Position numbers and translations under genes: made by a program. Of a DNA stretch of 64,000 bases, positions 44,803 through 54,219 are shown in pieces; position 1 is the stretch's first letter, and every line of letters starts with the position of its first letter. The DNA lies in the NCBI RefSeq assembly GCF_017254845.1, contig NZ_JAFKCU010000002.1, forward strand, positions 310,001 through 374,000. The letters run 5' to 3'. The DNA comes from Algoriphagus pacificus. Its GTDB lineage: Bacteria; Bacteroidota; Bacteroidia; Cytophagales; Cyclobacteriaceae. A model generated the notes under the pieces. The model made no database searches, was not told the DNA's origin, and worked only from the letters and a program-made list of their open reading frames with translations.

Positions 44803-45406
44803 GAATACTCAGATTTTCTATTTCTGAGAGACTTTCCAAAAGTTGATTTTTGATTCCCATTCTAAATTCCAAGTCCATTTTACAGGCTAGTTCCATTTCC
44901 TGATCTAGGATTGTCAGATCCATAGATTTCACCAGCTTCATTACCTCATTCATGGCAGGATACTCAAACTGAATCTTAACTGTCTCCAATACTTTTTCTT
45001 CAACAATTTCATTTTCTTCGATTGCCAAAGCTGCTGAGGTTTTGTAAGCTTGGATCAGCCCGCTCATTCCTAACTTAGTCCCTCCAAAGTATCTAACCAC
45101 TACAATCAGAGTATTTGTGAGATTATTGGATCTGATTTGACCTAAGATTGGATCTCCTGCAGAATGATTGGGCTCTCCATCGTCCACAGCTCTGAAAACA
45201 TCTCCTTCTTTTCCAAGGATATAAGCATAGCAATGATGTCGGGCATCATAATATGTCTTTCTCAATTCGCTCAGCTTTTCCTTGATTTCATCTTCGGTTT
45301 TTACGGGAAAGGAGAAATAAAAAAACTTACTGCTTCGATCCTTGTATAGTCCTTCGGTGGTTTTTGAAAGGGTCAAATAAGTATCGTCAAAAGCTTCTGT
45401 GTCCAT
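44795..45406 (-). CDS. YigZ (IMPACT) family protein
   Basis: 203 residues of the YigZ/IMPACT family. N-terminal domain: the conserved DARHHCYAYILG, then DDGEPNHSAGDPILGQI and TLIVVVRYFGGTKLGMSGLI. C-terminal domain of about 70 residues (DUF1949-like). The bacterial proteins are linked to translation under stress in a general way; the exact role is unknown. The gene stands alone. Confidence 0.92.
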   Translation of the reverse strand: MDTEAFDDTYLTLSKTTEGLYKDRSSKFFYFSFPVKTEDEIKEKLSELRKTYYDARHHCYAYILGKEGDVFRAVDDGEPNHSAGDPILGQIRSNNLTNTLIVVVRYFGGTKLGMSGLIQAYKTSAALAIEENEIVEEKVLETVKIQFEYPAMNEVMKLVKSMDLTILDQEMELACKMDLEFRMGIKNQLLESLSEIENLSILT

Positions 45407-45520
45407 TTAAAAAAGAGAGGGTAATTGCGATGAATGAAAAGCTAAATTAGAAATTTAACTTTTGAGTAAATTGAATCCCTCCAAAATCTGTTAATTTTAA
45501 CAAATTAGGAATTTGATTGA

Positions 45521-45946
45521 ATGACAGAAATTAAACAGGCAAAGTCACCCAAAATGATTGAGCTTCCAGGGCATGTTTCGGAATCTGGAGAGTTGAGGTT
45601 TTGGGATAATGAAGCATTATTCCCCAAAGGAATCCAGCGATGCTTTTGGATTTCAAAAGTAAAACCTGGGGAAACGAGAGGAAACCATGCTCACATGAAA
45701 GAATCTCAAGTGATCGTGGCAATTTCAGGAGAGCTTCAAGTTGAAGTAACTGATATAGAAGGAAGAGTTATGAATTTCACCTTGAATTCCTCCTCCAAAG
45801 GATTGTTTGTTCCTCCATTACACTGGATTTCTGTCAGTTTTGGAAAAGAGGCAATCCTTTTGGCACTTTGTGATCGAAAATATTCTGAGGAAGACTACAT
45901 AAGAGACAAAAAAGACTTTGACAACTATACTAAAGCAAATCGGTGA
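45521..45946 (+). CDS. FdtA/QdtA-type cupin (sugar 3,4-ketoisomerase-like)
   Basis: 141-residue cupin of the WxcM/FdtA/QdtA group. It has PKGIQRCFWISKVKPGETRG with the HAH motif of the sugar-binding site right after, then VEVTDIEGRV and VPPLHWISVSF. True members isomerise dTDP-4-keto-6-deoxyglucose to the 3-keto sugar for O-antigen. No dTDP-sugar or aminotransferase genes are nearby, so the substrate here is open. It is the first of a three-gene cassette. Confidence 0.85.
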   Translation: MTEIKQAKSPKMIELPGHVSESGELRFWDNEALFPKGIQRCFWISKVKPGETRGNHAHMKESQVIVAISGELQVEVTDIEGRVMNFTLNSSSKGLFVPPLHWISVSFGKEAILLALCDRKYSEEDYIRDKKDFDNYTKANR

Positions 45947-46847
45947 GAATTTTGAATTGCAAGTAGTTTCTTCCGATTTTGAAGAGAAGGATTTTCTACT
46001 TAGCAATTTTTCCTGTGAAGGGGAGGAAGCCAGATTGGATTTTTATTTATTAAAAAAGGGAAAGAAAAAAGCAGAGATCAGTTTTTCGGTTTCCAAGGAA
46101 TCGGTAGCTACTTCTCTTCCTATGGCTCCGTTTGGAGGATTTTTTATCTCTGATAAACTTCATTCTGACGTACTTTCTGACTTCCTGAATGCTATCGTAG
46201 CTCACTTAGGGGATTTGAAAATTAAGGAAGTTGTAATCATTCAAGCCCCTAAACCCTATGAAGAGTACCAAGATTTGATGGGGTATTTGCTATTTAAAAG
46301 TCACTTTGAGCCCAAAGAGGTTCTTAGCCATCAATTTTTCTTAGGAAGAAAGAAAATCAAGAAATTTTTGCAACAGGAACAAGGGAAGTTTCAGCAACGG
46401 CTAAAAGATGCTGGCGTTTCTATTGAGAAGAGTACTATCGGAAACTTTTATTTCCTGCAGCATATTAAGTCCTGGAATCAGCAAAGAGGCTATACCGTAA
46501 ATCATGATGAAAATAGAATTATTCAGCAGGTTTCGGAATATCCAGATCGTTACTTTTTGATTAACCTGATCAAAGATGAAATGCCAGTTGGACATTGCTT
46601 GGGGGTGAAATTGACTTCTGATAGTCTATATTATTTTCTATCTGCCATCAATCCCAAAATGACGATCAAGTATGGTGGTGAACTGATGCTTTATCAATTA
46701 TTTAAAGTGGCTGCGGAACAAAAGGTGGATTTTATTGATTTAGGATCATCAGACCTTGGTTCGGAGCCAAATCATTCCTTATTGTTTTTTAAATCAAGGT
46801 TTTCGAATGATATTTCAAATAAGATAACTTGGGCAAAAAGCCTCTAA
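45918..46847 (+). CDS. FemAB/GNAT-type acyltransferase-like protein
   Basis: 309 residues by a TTG start at 45918 that overlaps the cupin gene by 29 bases. There is no ATG for the first 70 residues; a TTG at 45957 is the other possible start. The C-terminal half (about 150-300) has the acetyltransferase-6/BioF2-like pattern: FLINLIKDEMPVGHCLGVKL, YYFLSAINPK, GGELMLYQLFKVAAEQKVDFIDLGS in pieces. It may acylate a sugar or sugar lipid made with the cupin and glycosyltransferase. No donor can be named. Confidence 0.75.
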   Translation: MTTILKQIGENFELQVVSSDFEEKDFLLSNFSCEGEEARLDFYLLKKGKKKAEISFSVSKESVATSLPMAPFGGFFISDKLHSDVLSDFLNAIVAHLGDLKIKEVVIIQAPKPYEEYQDLMGYLLFKSHFEPKEVLSHQFFLGRKKIKKFLQQEQGKFQQRLKDAGVSIEKSTIGNFYFLQHIKSWNQQRGYTVNHDENRIIQQVSEYPDRYFLINLIKDEMPVGHCLGVKLTSDSLYYFLSAINPKMTIKYGGELMLYQLFKVAAEQKVDFIDLGSSDLGSEPNHSLLFFKSRFSNDISNKITWAKSL

Positions 46848-46848
46848 T

Positions 46849-47799
46849 ATGATCTATTCAGAAACTGTTTCTGTCATTTGCATCTGTTATAACCATGCGC
46901 CTTGGATAGTAGAGTGCCTAGAAAGTGTAAGGCTTCAAAATTATTCTTCTAAGGAATTATTTGTGGTGGATAATGGCAGTACAGATAATTCTCTCGAAGT
47001 AATTGAAAAATGGATCAATGAAAGTTCTGGTTCTATCCCAGTGGAGCTAATATCAATTTCCGAGTCAAGACCCTATCCCCAGGTTTTTAATGAAATCTTA
47101 GCTAAGACAAAAGGCCAATTTATAATTGATCTGTCAGGGGATGATGTGTTATATCCTGAGCATTTTTCTATTTCTGTAAGTATGTTAAAAAAATCTCCAG
47201 AGTCGGCTTTTGTGTTTTCTGATGCATATATTCTGGACGATGAGGAAGTAGTGAAGACATTTTACAAAAGGAAAACGGGAGGGGAATTAATCGAGGTGAT
47301 TGAAACCAGTAAAATTTACGAAACCTTAGTGAAGTCTTATTCGATCTGTTCACCTACAGTTGTTTTCAATCGCCCGATATTAGTCAAAGAGGGTGGCTAT
47401 GATGAGCAATTAAGCTATGAGGATTTTGATATTCAGATCAGGATGGCGAGAAAGTATCCTTTGTTATTTTCGGATCATGTTGGGGTTTTGAAAAGAGAAC
47501 ATAATGATTCCATGTCCAGTCAGCAATATCAGGCCTATAATTCCAAAATCCTGCCAAGTACCCTAATAGTTTGTCGGAAGATCAAAGAAATGAATGAAAC
47601 AGAGGATGAAAATTCTGCTTTGAAAGCAAGGGTATTGTATGAATTAAAGCATGCGCTTTGGTCTGCAAATTTTGAAGTTGCCAAAGGATTTATTGATTTG
47701 GGAGTGGAAATAGGAATTAAGAATCCGATCTTTCTTGTTTATAAAATCTGGGCATCATTGAAACTGGATATTTCCTGGCTTTACACCCGCGTAGCCTGA
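46849..47799 (+). CDS. Glycosyltransferase family 2
   Basis: 316-residue GT-A enzyme. It has VSVICICYNHAPWIVECLES with the GT2 opening, the VVDNGSTDNSLEVIEKW nucleotide loop, IIDLSGDDVLYPEHFS with the DxD-like SGDD, and the acceptor region SPTVVFNRPILVKEGGYDEQLSYEDFDIQIR in parts with the catalytic base E/D. It lies one base after the acyltransferase stop and is probably part of the same surface-sugar cassette. Sugar donor unknown. Confidence 0.88.
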   Translation: MIYSETVSVICICYNHAPWIVECLESVRLQNYSSKELFVVDNGSTDNSLEVIEKWINESSGSIPVELISISESRPYPQVFNEILAKTKGQFIIDLSGDDVLYPEHFSISVSMLKKSPESAFVFSDAYILDDEEVVKTFYKRKTGGELIEVIETSKIYETLVKSYSICSPTVVFNRPILVKEGGYDEQLSYEDFDIQIRMARKYPLLFSDHVGVLKREHNDSMSSQQYQAYNSKILPSTLIVCRKIKEMNETEDENSALKARVLYELKHALWSANFEVAKGFIDLGVEIGIKNPIFLVYKIWASLKLDISWLYTRVA

Positions 47800-49071
47800 T
47801 TATCCTACTACAATCTCTACAAATTCCTTATCCTTAAAATATTTCTCTCCGAGCAGTTGAATGTCTTCGGAAGTAAATGATTTTAAATAATCCAGTTTTT
47901 TGAAATAGTAAGAAAAATCCATTCCAGATTGGTGCACAGCTCTAAATCTATCCATCAGATCAAATGAAGAGCTGAATCGAGACAGCATTTGCCCTATCAT
48001 ATAATTTCGAACCACTTCCAACTCACTTGAGGAAACTGGCTCGACGATCAACCTGTTGATTTCATGGTAAATTTCCTGAATCACTTCTTGGTAAAAAGCT
48101 TTTTGAACATCCGCAGCTATGACCCAATATTCAGAATCACCGATTTCTGCCAAACTGGAATAGATTCCATAGGTGTGGCCTTTGTCTTCCCTGATATTTT
48201 TGATTAATCTGGAACCAAAATATCCTCCTAAAATGGTATTAAATACGGAAAGCCCGATAAAATCAGGATGTGATTTAGGGATGGAAAAATTCCCAATTCT
48301 AATGCTACTTTGAACTGCGTTTTCTCGCGATTCGATCCATTGATAATTCGTTTTTATTTCTGGTAGCAGGACTTGTTCTGTAGGCTTTCTATTGGGAAGT
48401 TTTGAAAGCGCATCTTTCAATTCTTCAAATTCTGACTCCGAAAGATTAGCACTAACGAAGATTTCGATATCCTGCCAAAGCATTTCCCTATAATAAAATT
48501 GGAGACGTTCTACAGTAATTTCATCTACATGACTTTCTTCCGTTTCCAGGCCATAAGGATGATCCAATCCAAATAAGGATTTTCTGAAAAGTTGACCAGC
48601 TCTTACGGAAGTTTTCTCTTTTTCAAGCTTTAAGCCTAAGCGCTTCTGAGATTTTCTTTTGTCCAAGGCATCCTTTGGAAAAGTTGCTTCTGTAAAGAGT
48701 TCTATGAAGACGCCTAAGACTTGATTTAAATGCTTTCTGGTGGTCAATAGACTCAATCCTTCATTTGCAAAAGAAAGAATTGGGTTGGCTTCACTTGCGT
48801 GGAAATCAAAGAAATTAGCAAGCTCTTCTCCTGATTTTGATTGTATTCCTTCTTGGAGTAAAGCCAATGTAAATGAGGGGACAAGATTTTGATTCAGTGG
48901 GAGAGAGGCTTTTCTGCCTTTTCCAATTACCTCAATTTTAACTACCTCAAGATTTGGGGTATTATTAAAAAACAACCTTGCGCCATTATCTAAAGTGGCT
49001 TGCAAAGGTGGAGATAGTTCAAAATCCTCAGGAACTTTAAATTCCGGAGCTTTGGACCTGTCTAAACCCAT
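47800..49071 (-). CDS. M16 family peptidase homologue lacking the zinc site
   Basis: 423 residues, one M16 unit pair of about 210 residues each. Where active members have HxxEH (about 68-80) this protein reads TLALLQEGIQSKS, so zinc cannot bind. The C-terminal half keeps the R/Y pair site: SRLIKNIREDKGHTYGIYSS. Such non-catalytic subunits usually pair with an active M16 partner, which is not seen nearby. No signal peptide is visible. It starts 2 bases after porV and so belongs to the T9SS operon. Confidence 0.87.
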   Translation of the reverse strand: MGLDRSKAPEFKVPEDFELSPPLQATLDNGARLFFNNTPNLEVVKIEVIGKGRKASLPLNQNLVPSFTLALLQEGIQSKSGEELANFFDFHASEANPILSFANEGLSLLTTRKHLNQVLGVFIELFTEATFPKDALDKRKSQKRLGLKLEKEKTSVRAGQLFRKSLFGLDHPYGLETEESHVDEITVERLQFYYREMLWQDIEIFVSANLSESEFEELKDALSKLPNRKPTEQVLLPEIKTNYQWIESRENAVQSSIRIGNFSIPKSHPDFIGLSVFNTILGGYFGSRLIKNIREDKGHTYGIYSSLAEIGDSEYWVIAADVQKAFYQEVIQEIYHEINRLIVEPVSSSELEVVRNYMIGQMLSRFSSSFDLMDRFRAVHQSGMDFSYYFKKLDYLKSFTSEDIQLLGEKYFKDKEFVEIVVG

Positions 49072-49073
49072 TA

Positions 49074-50285
49074 TTAATTTGGAATGGTGTAAAGTAAAGT
49101 GAATCTAAGAGTTTCAGCAAGTGGGTGATTTTGCTTTTGGGGAACCAAATAAGAGAAGTCAAATCCGATACGCTTTAGATCAAACCCAACACCCATAGTG
49201 AAGTATTTACGACCTCCCTTACTGTTATTTTCAAAGAAATAACCAGTGCGTAAATTGAATTTTTCAGCGTAAGTATATTCTGCGCCGAAGGAAACAGTTA
49301 CTTCCTGAATTTCTTCAGAAAAACCTCCAGGTGCATCCGCAAATGAACCAAACATACCTGAAATCAAAGGTCTATTTGGGTCTTTCCCTTGCTGGATAAC
49401 CAAATTCCCGTCTTCATCGGTTACTGATGTTCCATCTTCATTGGTAGCATAAATTGGAGGAGTTGGGACAAGGAGTTTATTGAAGTCAAGGGCAAATGTA
49501 ATGGTGTTCATAGGATCCAAATCCAAAGAATAGGCTGTACCTATCCTAAAATTGGTAGGTATGTAATCCAGATCATCGGCACTATTGTAAGTGATTTTTG
49601 GACCTATATTAGAGATGTTGACACCCCAAGACCAAGTTCCTTCTTTCGCTCCAGAGAAGATTGGCTTTTGATAATAAAGACCAACGTCAGTTCCTACGCT
49701 TATTCCTGGTCTACTTTCACTTCCTCCGGATGATGAAATATTTCCAGATAGATTTGAATGAATAAATCTGGCAGAAATACCTAAAGCTAGGTTTGATGAT
49801 AATTTTCTTGAATAGGTACCTCCAATGGCGATATCTCTTGGATTGAATTCTCCCAATTCGTTTCCTCTTCCATCGGTGAGCTGAATATCACCCATGTTGA
49901 AATAGCGTAGGTCAAAACCAAAAGCGGATACTTCATCTATTTTCACATATCCCGCCAAATAGCTCAAAGACATGTCATTTACAAGTTTACCAAGCCAAGG
50001 GGAATAGGAAAGGGAAAATCCCATTTTGTCTTCTACAAATGCCAATTTTCCTGAATTCCAGTGGGCTGAGTTTGCATCTGGGGAAGTTGCGACACCGACA
50101 TCTCCCATCGCTGAATGTCTGGAATCTGGTGCAAAATTTAAAAATGGAACAGCCGTAGTTATCACCCTTCTGGTCGGATCTTGTCCAGATATAATGGTAC
50201 TGTTCTGGGCAAAAGTTGTAAAACTAGCCAGGGTGAAAACAAATAGGAGTAAGTTTTTCCTGTTTCTATTGGCCATTATTTTCAT
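49074..50285 (-). CDS. porV: Type IX secretion outer-membrane protein PorV
   Basis: 403-residue outer-membrane barrel of the PorV/LptO family that escorts C-terminal-domain cargo to the PorU sortase at the cell surface. A signal peptide of about 26 residues is followed by the conserved PFLNFAPDSRHSAMGDVGVA, the SPDANSAHWNSGKLAF stretch, and SWGVNISNIGPKITYN. The last residues form beta strands ending LLYTIPN. Its start overlaps the porU stop by ATGA, so the pair is cotranslated. Confidence 0.95.
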   Translation of the reverse strand: MKIMANRNRKNLLLFVFTLASFTTFAQNSTIISGQDPTRRVITTAVPFLNFAPDSRHSAMGDVGVATSPDANSAHWNSGKLAFVEDKMGFSLSYSPWLGKLVNDMSLSYLAGYVKIDEVSAFGFDLRYFNMGDIQLTDGRGNELGEFNPRDIAIGGTYSRKLSSNLALGISARFIHSNLSGNISSSGGSESRPGISVGTDVGLYYQKPIFSGAKEGTWSWGVNISNIGPKITYNSADDLDYIPTNFRIGTAYSLDLDPMNTITFALDFNKLLVPTPPIYATNEDGTSVTDEDGNLVIQQGKDPNRPLISGMFGSFADAPGGFSEEIQEVTVSFGAEYTYAEKFNLRTGYFFENNSKGGRKYFTMGVGFDLKRIGFDFSYLVPQKQNHPLAETLRFTLLYTIPN

Positions 50286-53200
50286 TTAATCACGATTTGT
50301 CCGCTTGCTGTTGCATATGCATTATCAGATTCAGCTTGAAGCGTTAATTTGTAAATATAAGTTCCTTTTGCTGGATATTTTGTTTGGTTTTGAAAAAATA
50401 TCCATGATAAATCATCAATTCTAGCAGGTGCTTTGACCAAACGAAATGTTTGCTCAAATATTGTCTGTCCTGTAGTTTGATATACCGAAAATGTAATTTG
50501 AAAGTTTTCTCCAGGCCGATTATGTTCAATTTCAAAGTTACTTACGCTATTTGTTGGGTTAGGGTATGTCTTATGATTTAAGATTTTTAAAGTCTCACTA
50601 CCTTTTACCTGAATCTCTAATGTCAAGATACTTTGATTTCCTAAATTATCCCAAGCCTCAATACTTATTTGATTTTTGCCTTCATTTAAACCAGTAAGCA
50701 AAAACTCCAAATTTCCTTTTTTATAATTACCTTCTTCAGCTTTGAAAAACTCATTTAAAATGATTCTTTCTTCTCCATTAACCTGAATTTGAATGGATTG
50801 ATTTGGAATGAGCCCGGAAATATCAATCCCACTTTCATCTTCCAAATTGATCAAGGCAGATAAGGATTTAGAAGGAAAAGAACTGGAATTAGGAGATTGC
50901 CCATTTAGTAAAACAGAAATCAAAGGGCCGTTTTGGTCTAGGACTTCTTGAATTCCTCTTTTGAAATCTAAAGAGTGAAAGCCAAAAGCCTCCAATTCAA
51001 GAGATGGATCTGAGCCGATTATTCTTATTTTTCCTTGAAATTCTTCTTCTTCCAAATGGGAGGGAATAATAAATGTAGATTTCAAATTCCCTTCGCTGAT
51101 TATTCCCTCGCCTCTAAATAGAACGGTATTTTCTTCTTCGAACTCAAAAGGTGAGTTTTCATCCCCTAAAGTCTTCTCTTCAACCTCTTGATAATAAATC
51201 TCTAGGGTGTAATTACCCTCATATCCAATCAATTTTGAACCAGGTAAGGGGTCGATGATTTTACCTTCTAAAATCACTTCTTCTCCAATCGGTAATGTCT
51301 CCAAAGATGATCCATTTTCATCAGTGATCGAAGTTATTTTAATTTCTAACTCAGGCTTAGCAAGTCTTAGGCTTGGGTCACCAATGAGTGAAAAATTTCG
51401 ATTGAGGGATCCATTTAAACTATTGTTTTTAGTGTTCTTGAAAATAGTACCAAGGTCTTGGTAATTGCCACCAACAAGCTTAAAAACCTCTTTAGAAAAA
51501 GCATCATTCAAAGAAAAGTTGACACTGGAGAAAACAGGACGTCCAGTTGTTAGAAGGGCTATGGCTCCTTTTCCCTCTGCTACTAGAAGTTCTTCTGCAG
51601 ATGATCGAACAAAAGGGCTGTCTTGTCTTCCAAATTCACAAGTAGCTGTCACCCATATAGCAAGATTATCTTGTTTTGGCCAATCCGAAATATCAGAAAC
51701 CTGTAAGATTTCCTCCGCGGCCAAGGTCGTTTCATTTCCGTGACCAATATAATTTATAAGCAGCTTGCCTTTCTCTAAAGCTTTTAATAGAGCTGCGCTC
51801 GCCTCAGGTGACTTTTGGTTTTGAGCTGTTGATTCTTGCTCATACCTATCCAAGTAAAGTTTTTCTTGGATGATTTCAGGTGCGGATTTTCTGATATTTT
51901 CACTCAAAGCTTCCGCATCTCGCATGTGGATACCGTTATCACCATCATCCACAAGCCAAGAAATGCTTTCTTTCCAAAGTCCAGGTTTTAATGAAGTTTC
52001 GTAGTCAATAATCTTATTTACCACGATCAGCGCTTCTTGGGTATTTATTACCGGAAGTCTTCCAACGCCGATTTGCATCAGTTCATCGCCTTCACGACTT
52101 TCTTCCCAATACCCCTGTCCCAAATCAATTAAACCATAAAAGTCATCAGAGCTGAAAGTCGTTAAGGGATTCAAACTGTTTCGGCTGGTGTAAATAGGGA
52201 TGATGTTAGGTCTGCCACCGAATTTATTCTTGTAGTCAAATGTACCTTTTCCTAAAATCAACACATTCTTTAGGGATTTTCCATATTGGTATTTGGCTGC
52301 AATAAAGTTTCTGATTGCATTGATATCCTTGTTTCCATAACCAAAAGCGGAATAGATATCTGAGAGGTAGGCGATTTCTGAACTGATTCCCAGCGAGTTT
52401 TTATGGTTCCTTAGCTTTTCTGCAGCAAATGAAAATTCTCTGGTTGTAATTATTAGCAAAGCAGGAGATGAAGACGCTGAAAAGGGAGATAAAGTTAAAG
52501 GCTCGAACGTTTTGATTTCCTCGACTGCTGAAGGATTGAAAACTGCGATCTTTCTGCTTTGAGTAGAAAAACCGAGCGAATTCTGAATTGCAATGGGTTC
52601 ATAGAAGTCAGAAATATCCCAATAACTCAATCCATTTTTTGGGAGAGCTGAAAACGACTCCATAGACCAATTGTAGTAGATTCCTGTATCCAGTTCTGTG
52701 CTTTGATATGGAATCGCGACGCTGATATGATCCCAATAGGCGGAAGCATTTAGGTCTGAAGTTTGGAAGCTAATCCTTAACCTGTCCAATTTGGTTTCTT
52801 GCGTATTGAATTCCTTTTCCAACAATTCTTCCCTGCCTTTGATTCCATAAGTGCTATTGGGAAGGGCATCAAAAGCAGTTTTAGAAATTACCTGGTCATC
52901 TGCTAATAAACTTATTTCAGAACTTGCCTTTGCACTTGCCATGATTTTCCCGAAAACCTTCCAATTGGAATTTGAACCAGATTCTCTAAATACTGAAATC
53001 GTACGGGAGCTTCCCGGAAAGATTGGCTCGGAATACCAAATTCTACCTGAATTTAAAATGTTGTTTTCTTCACCTTTATCATGCTTGTGTTTATAAACCA
53101 GCTTTGAGGCAGAGTCCTCTTCAGGTAATTCGATAGAGCTTATGGTAGTTCCTTTTTTTCCGATACCAATGAGGTAGCTGAGACTGTCTTCAAACAAATG

Positions 53201-53530
53201 ATGTTGATAATTCCACTTTTCATCCTCCCAAGCAAAGGAGTTAGGGCCTTCTAAATAGAAAAATTTTGCATCGCCATTTATTTGAGAAGGAATTTCCTGA
53301 AGTTCAAATTGCTCCGGATCTAATTTTTGAGGAAGCATTCCGGGGAATCCTGCTATTGAAATTTCATCCAAGGAATTTGCTCCTAATTTTCTGGCTTCAG
53401 CTTCCGTGATTTTGTAAATGCCAGATTTTGGGACTTTGAATGAAAAAAAAGTGGATTGACAAATCCCTTTCTCCGAAAAAGAAATACCTATAAATAGAAG
53501 TAAGAAAAATATCTTAATTCCCTGTTTCAT
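50282..53530 (-). CDS. porU: Type IX secretion sortase PorU (peptidase C25)
   Basis: 1082-residue surface cysteine protease that cleaves the C-terminal signal from T9SS cargo and attaches it to lipid. A signal peptide (about 1-25) is followed by a large N-terminal region. The gingipain-like domain (about 350-780) has the catalytic histidine H597 in INYIGHGNE and cysteine C631 in VTATCEFGRQD. The end (about 985-1082) looks like a Por-type C-terminal sorting domain: YPNPTNSVSNFEIEHN, YQTTGQTIFEQTF and GTYIYKL. Both ends overlap neighbours by 4 bases (pssA upstream and porV downstream). Confidence 0.95.
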   Translation of the reverse strand: MKQGIKIFFLLLFIGISFSEKGICQSTFFSFKVPKSGIYKITEAEARKLGANSLDEISIAGFPGMLPQKLDPEQFELQEIPSQINGDAKFFYLEGPNSFAWEDEKWNYQHHLFEDSLSYLIGIGKKGTTISSIELPEEDSASKLVYKHKHDKGEENNILNSGRIWYSEPIFPGSSRTISVFRESGSNSNWKVFGKIMASAKASSEISLLADDQVISKTAFDALPNSTYGIKGREELLEKEFNTQETKLDRLRISFQTSDLNASAYWDHISVAIPYQSTELDTGIYYNWSMESFSALPKNGLSYWDISDFYEPIAIQNSLGFSTQSRKIAVFNPSAVEEIKTFEPLTLSPFSASSSPALLIITTREFSFAAEKLRNHKNSLGISSEIAYLSDIYSAFGYGNKDINAIRNFIAAKYQYGKSLKNVLILGKGTFDYKNKFGGRPNIIPIYTSRNSLNPLTTFSSDDFYGLIDLGQGYWEESREGDELMQIGVGRLPVINTQEALIVVNKIIDYETSLKPGLWKESISWLVDDGDNGIHMRDAEALSENIRKSAPEIIQEKLYLDRYEQESTAQNQKSPEASAALLKALEKGKLLINYIGHGNETTLAAEEILQVSDISDWPKQDNLAIWVTATCEFGRQDSPFVRSSAEELLVAEGKGAIALLTTGRPVFSSVNFSLNDAFSKEVFKLVGGNYQDLGTIFKNTKNNSLNGSLNRNFSLIGDPSLRLAKPELEIKITSITDENGSSLETLPIGEEVILEGKIIDPLPGSKLIGYEGNYTLEIYYQEVEEKTLGDENSPFEFEEENTVLFRGEGIISEGNLKSTFIIPSHLEEEEFQGKIRIIGSDPSLELEAFGFHSLDFKRGIQEVLDQNGPLISVLLNGQSPNSSSFPSKSLSALINLEDESGIDISGLIPNQSIQIQVNGEERIILNEFFKAEEGNYKKGNLEFLLTGLNEGKNQISIEAWDNLGNQSILTLEIQVKGSETLKILNHKTYPNPTNSVSNFEIEHNRPGENFQITFSVYQTTGQTIFEQTFRLVKAPARIDDLSWIFFQNQTKYPAKGTYIYKLTLQAESDNAYATASGQIVIK

Positions 53531-54219
53531 TTTCTTTGGGTCGCATTTTCTACCATTGATAATCCAATATACGCAAGGATGATCAAGGGGAAGCCAGCCA
53601 GACCCAGACTTAAAAATAAAACGACACTAATAGAAATCAATAAATAGCGGTACAGGTTTGAGGAAAAGTCGAAGCTTTTAAACTTTAAAGCAATCAGTGG
53701 GATCTCTGATACCAGTAGTAGGGAAAGTCCGAAAGCTATTCCAACGAGGACAAAAGGCGAAGTGATGATTGTTCCGGCCTGAACCCATTGTATGGCAAAA
53801 TGTGGCAAAGTACTTACAAAAAGTGCTGCTGCTGGCGTTGGTACACCGATGAAACGATCTGATTGTCTTGTGTCAATATTGAATTTAGCTAACCGTAGCG
53901 CAGAAAATAAGGGTAAAACCAAGGTGCAGTAAGGAAGCCACTCGATCTTAGAATTGACCTCTGCCATAGAAAACAAGATAAATCCAGGTAGCACACCAAA
54001 TGAGACCATATCAGCTAGGGAATCCAATTGTTTTCCAATTTCGCTTTGGACTTTTAGCATTCGGGCCGCAAATCCATCAATGAAATCGAAAAATGCTGCC
54101 AGTAAAATAAAATAGGCGCCTGAAATGATATTTCCATTCAAAACCCAGACGATTCCTATCAGGCCTGAAAGCAGATTCAATAAGGTGACTGTGTTTGGGA
54201 TATGGGATTTGATTTTCAA
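53527..54219 (-). CDS. pssA: CDP-diacylglycerol--serine O-phosphatidyltransferase
   Basis: 230-residue membrane enzyme that makes phosphatidylserine, the precursor of phosphatidylethanolamine. The CDP-alcohol signature is complete: DGFAAR followed eight residues later by GKQLDSLAD, the two acidic metal ligands. About seven hydrophobic helices are seen. Genes on both sides overlap it by 4 bases, so it is made together with porU and the MBL hydrolase. Confidence 0.94.
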   Translation of the reverse strand: MKIKSHIPNTVTLLNLLSGLIGIVWVLNGNIISGAYFILLAAFFDFIDGFAARMLKVQSEIGKQLDSLADMVSFGVLPGFILFSMAEVNSKIEWLPYCTLVLPLFSALRLAKFNIDTRQSDRFIGVPTPAAALFVSTLPHFAIQWVQAGTIITSPFVLVGIAFGLSLLLVSEIPLIALKFKSFDFSSNLYRYLLISISVVLFLSLGLAGFPLIILAYIGLSMVENATQRK

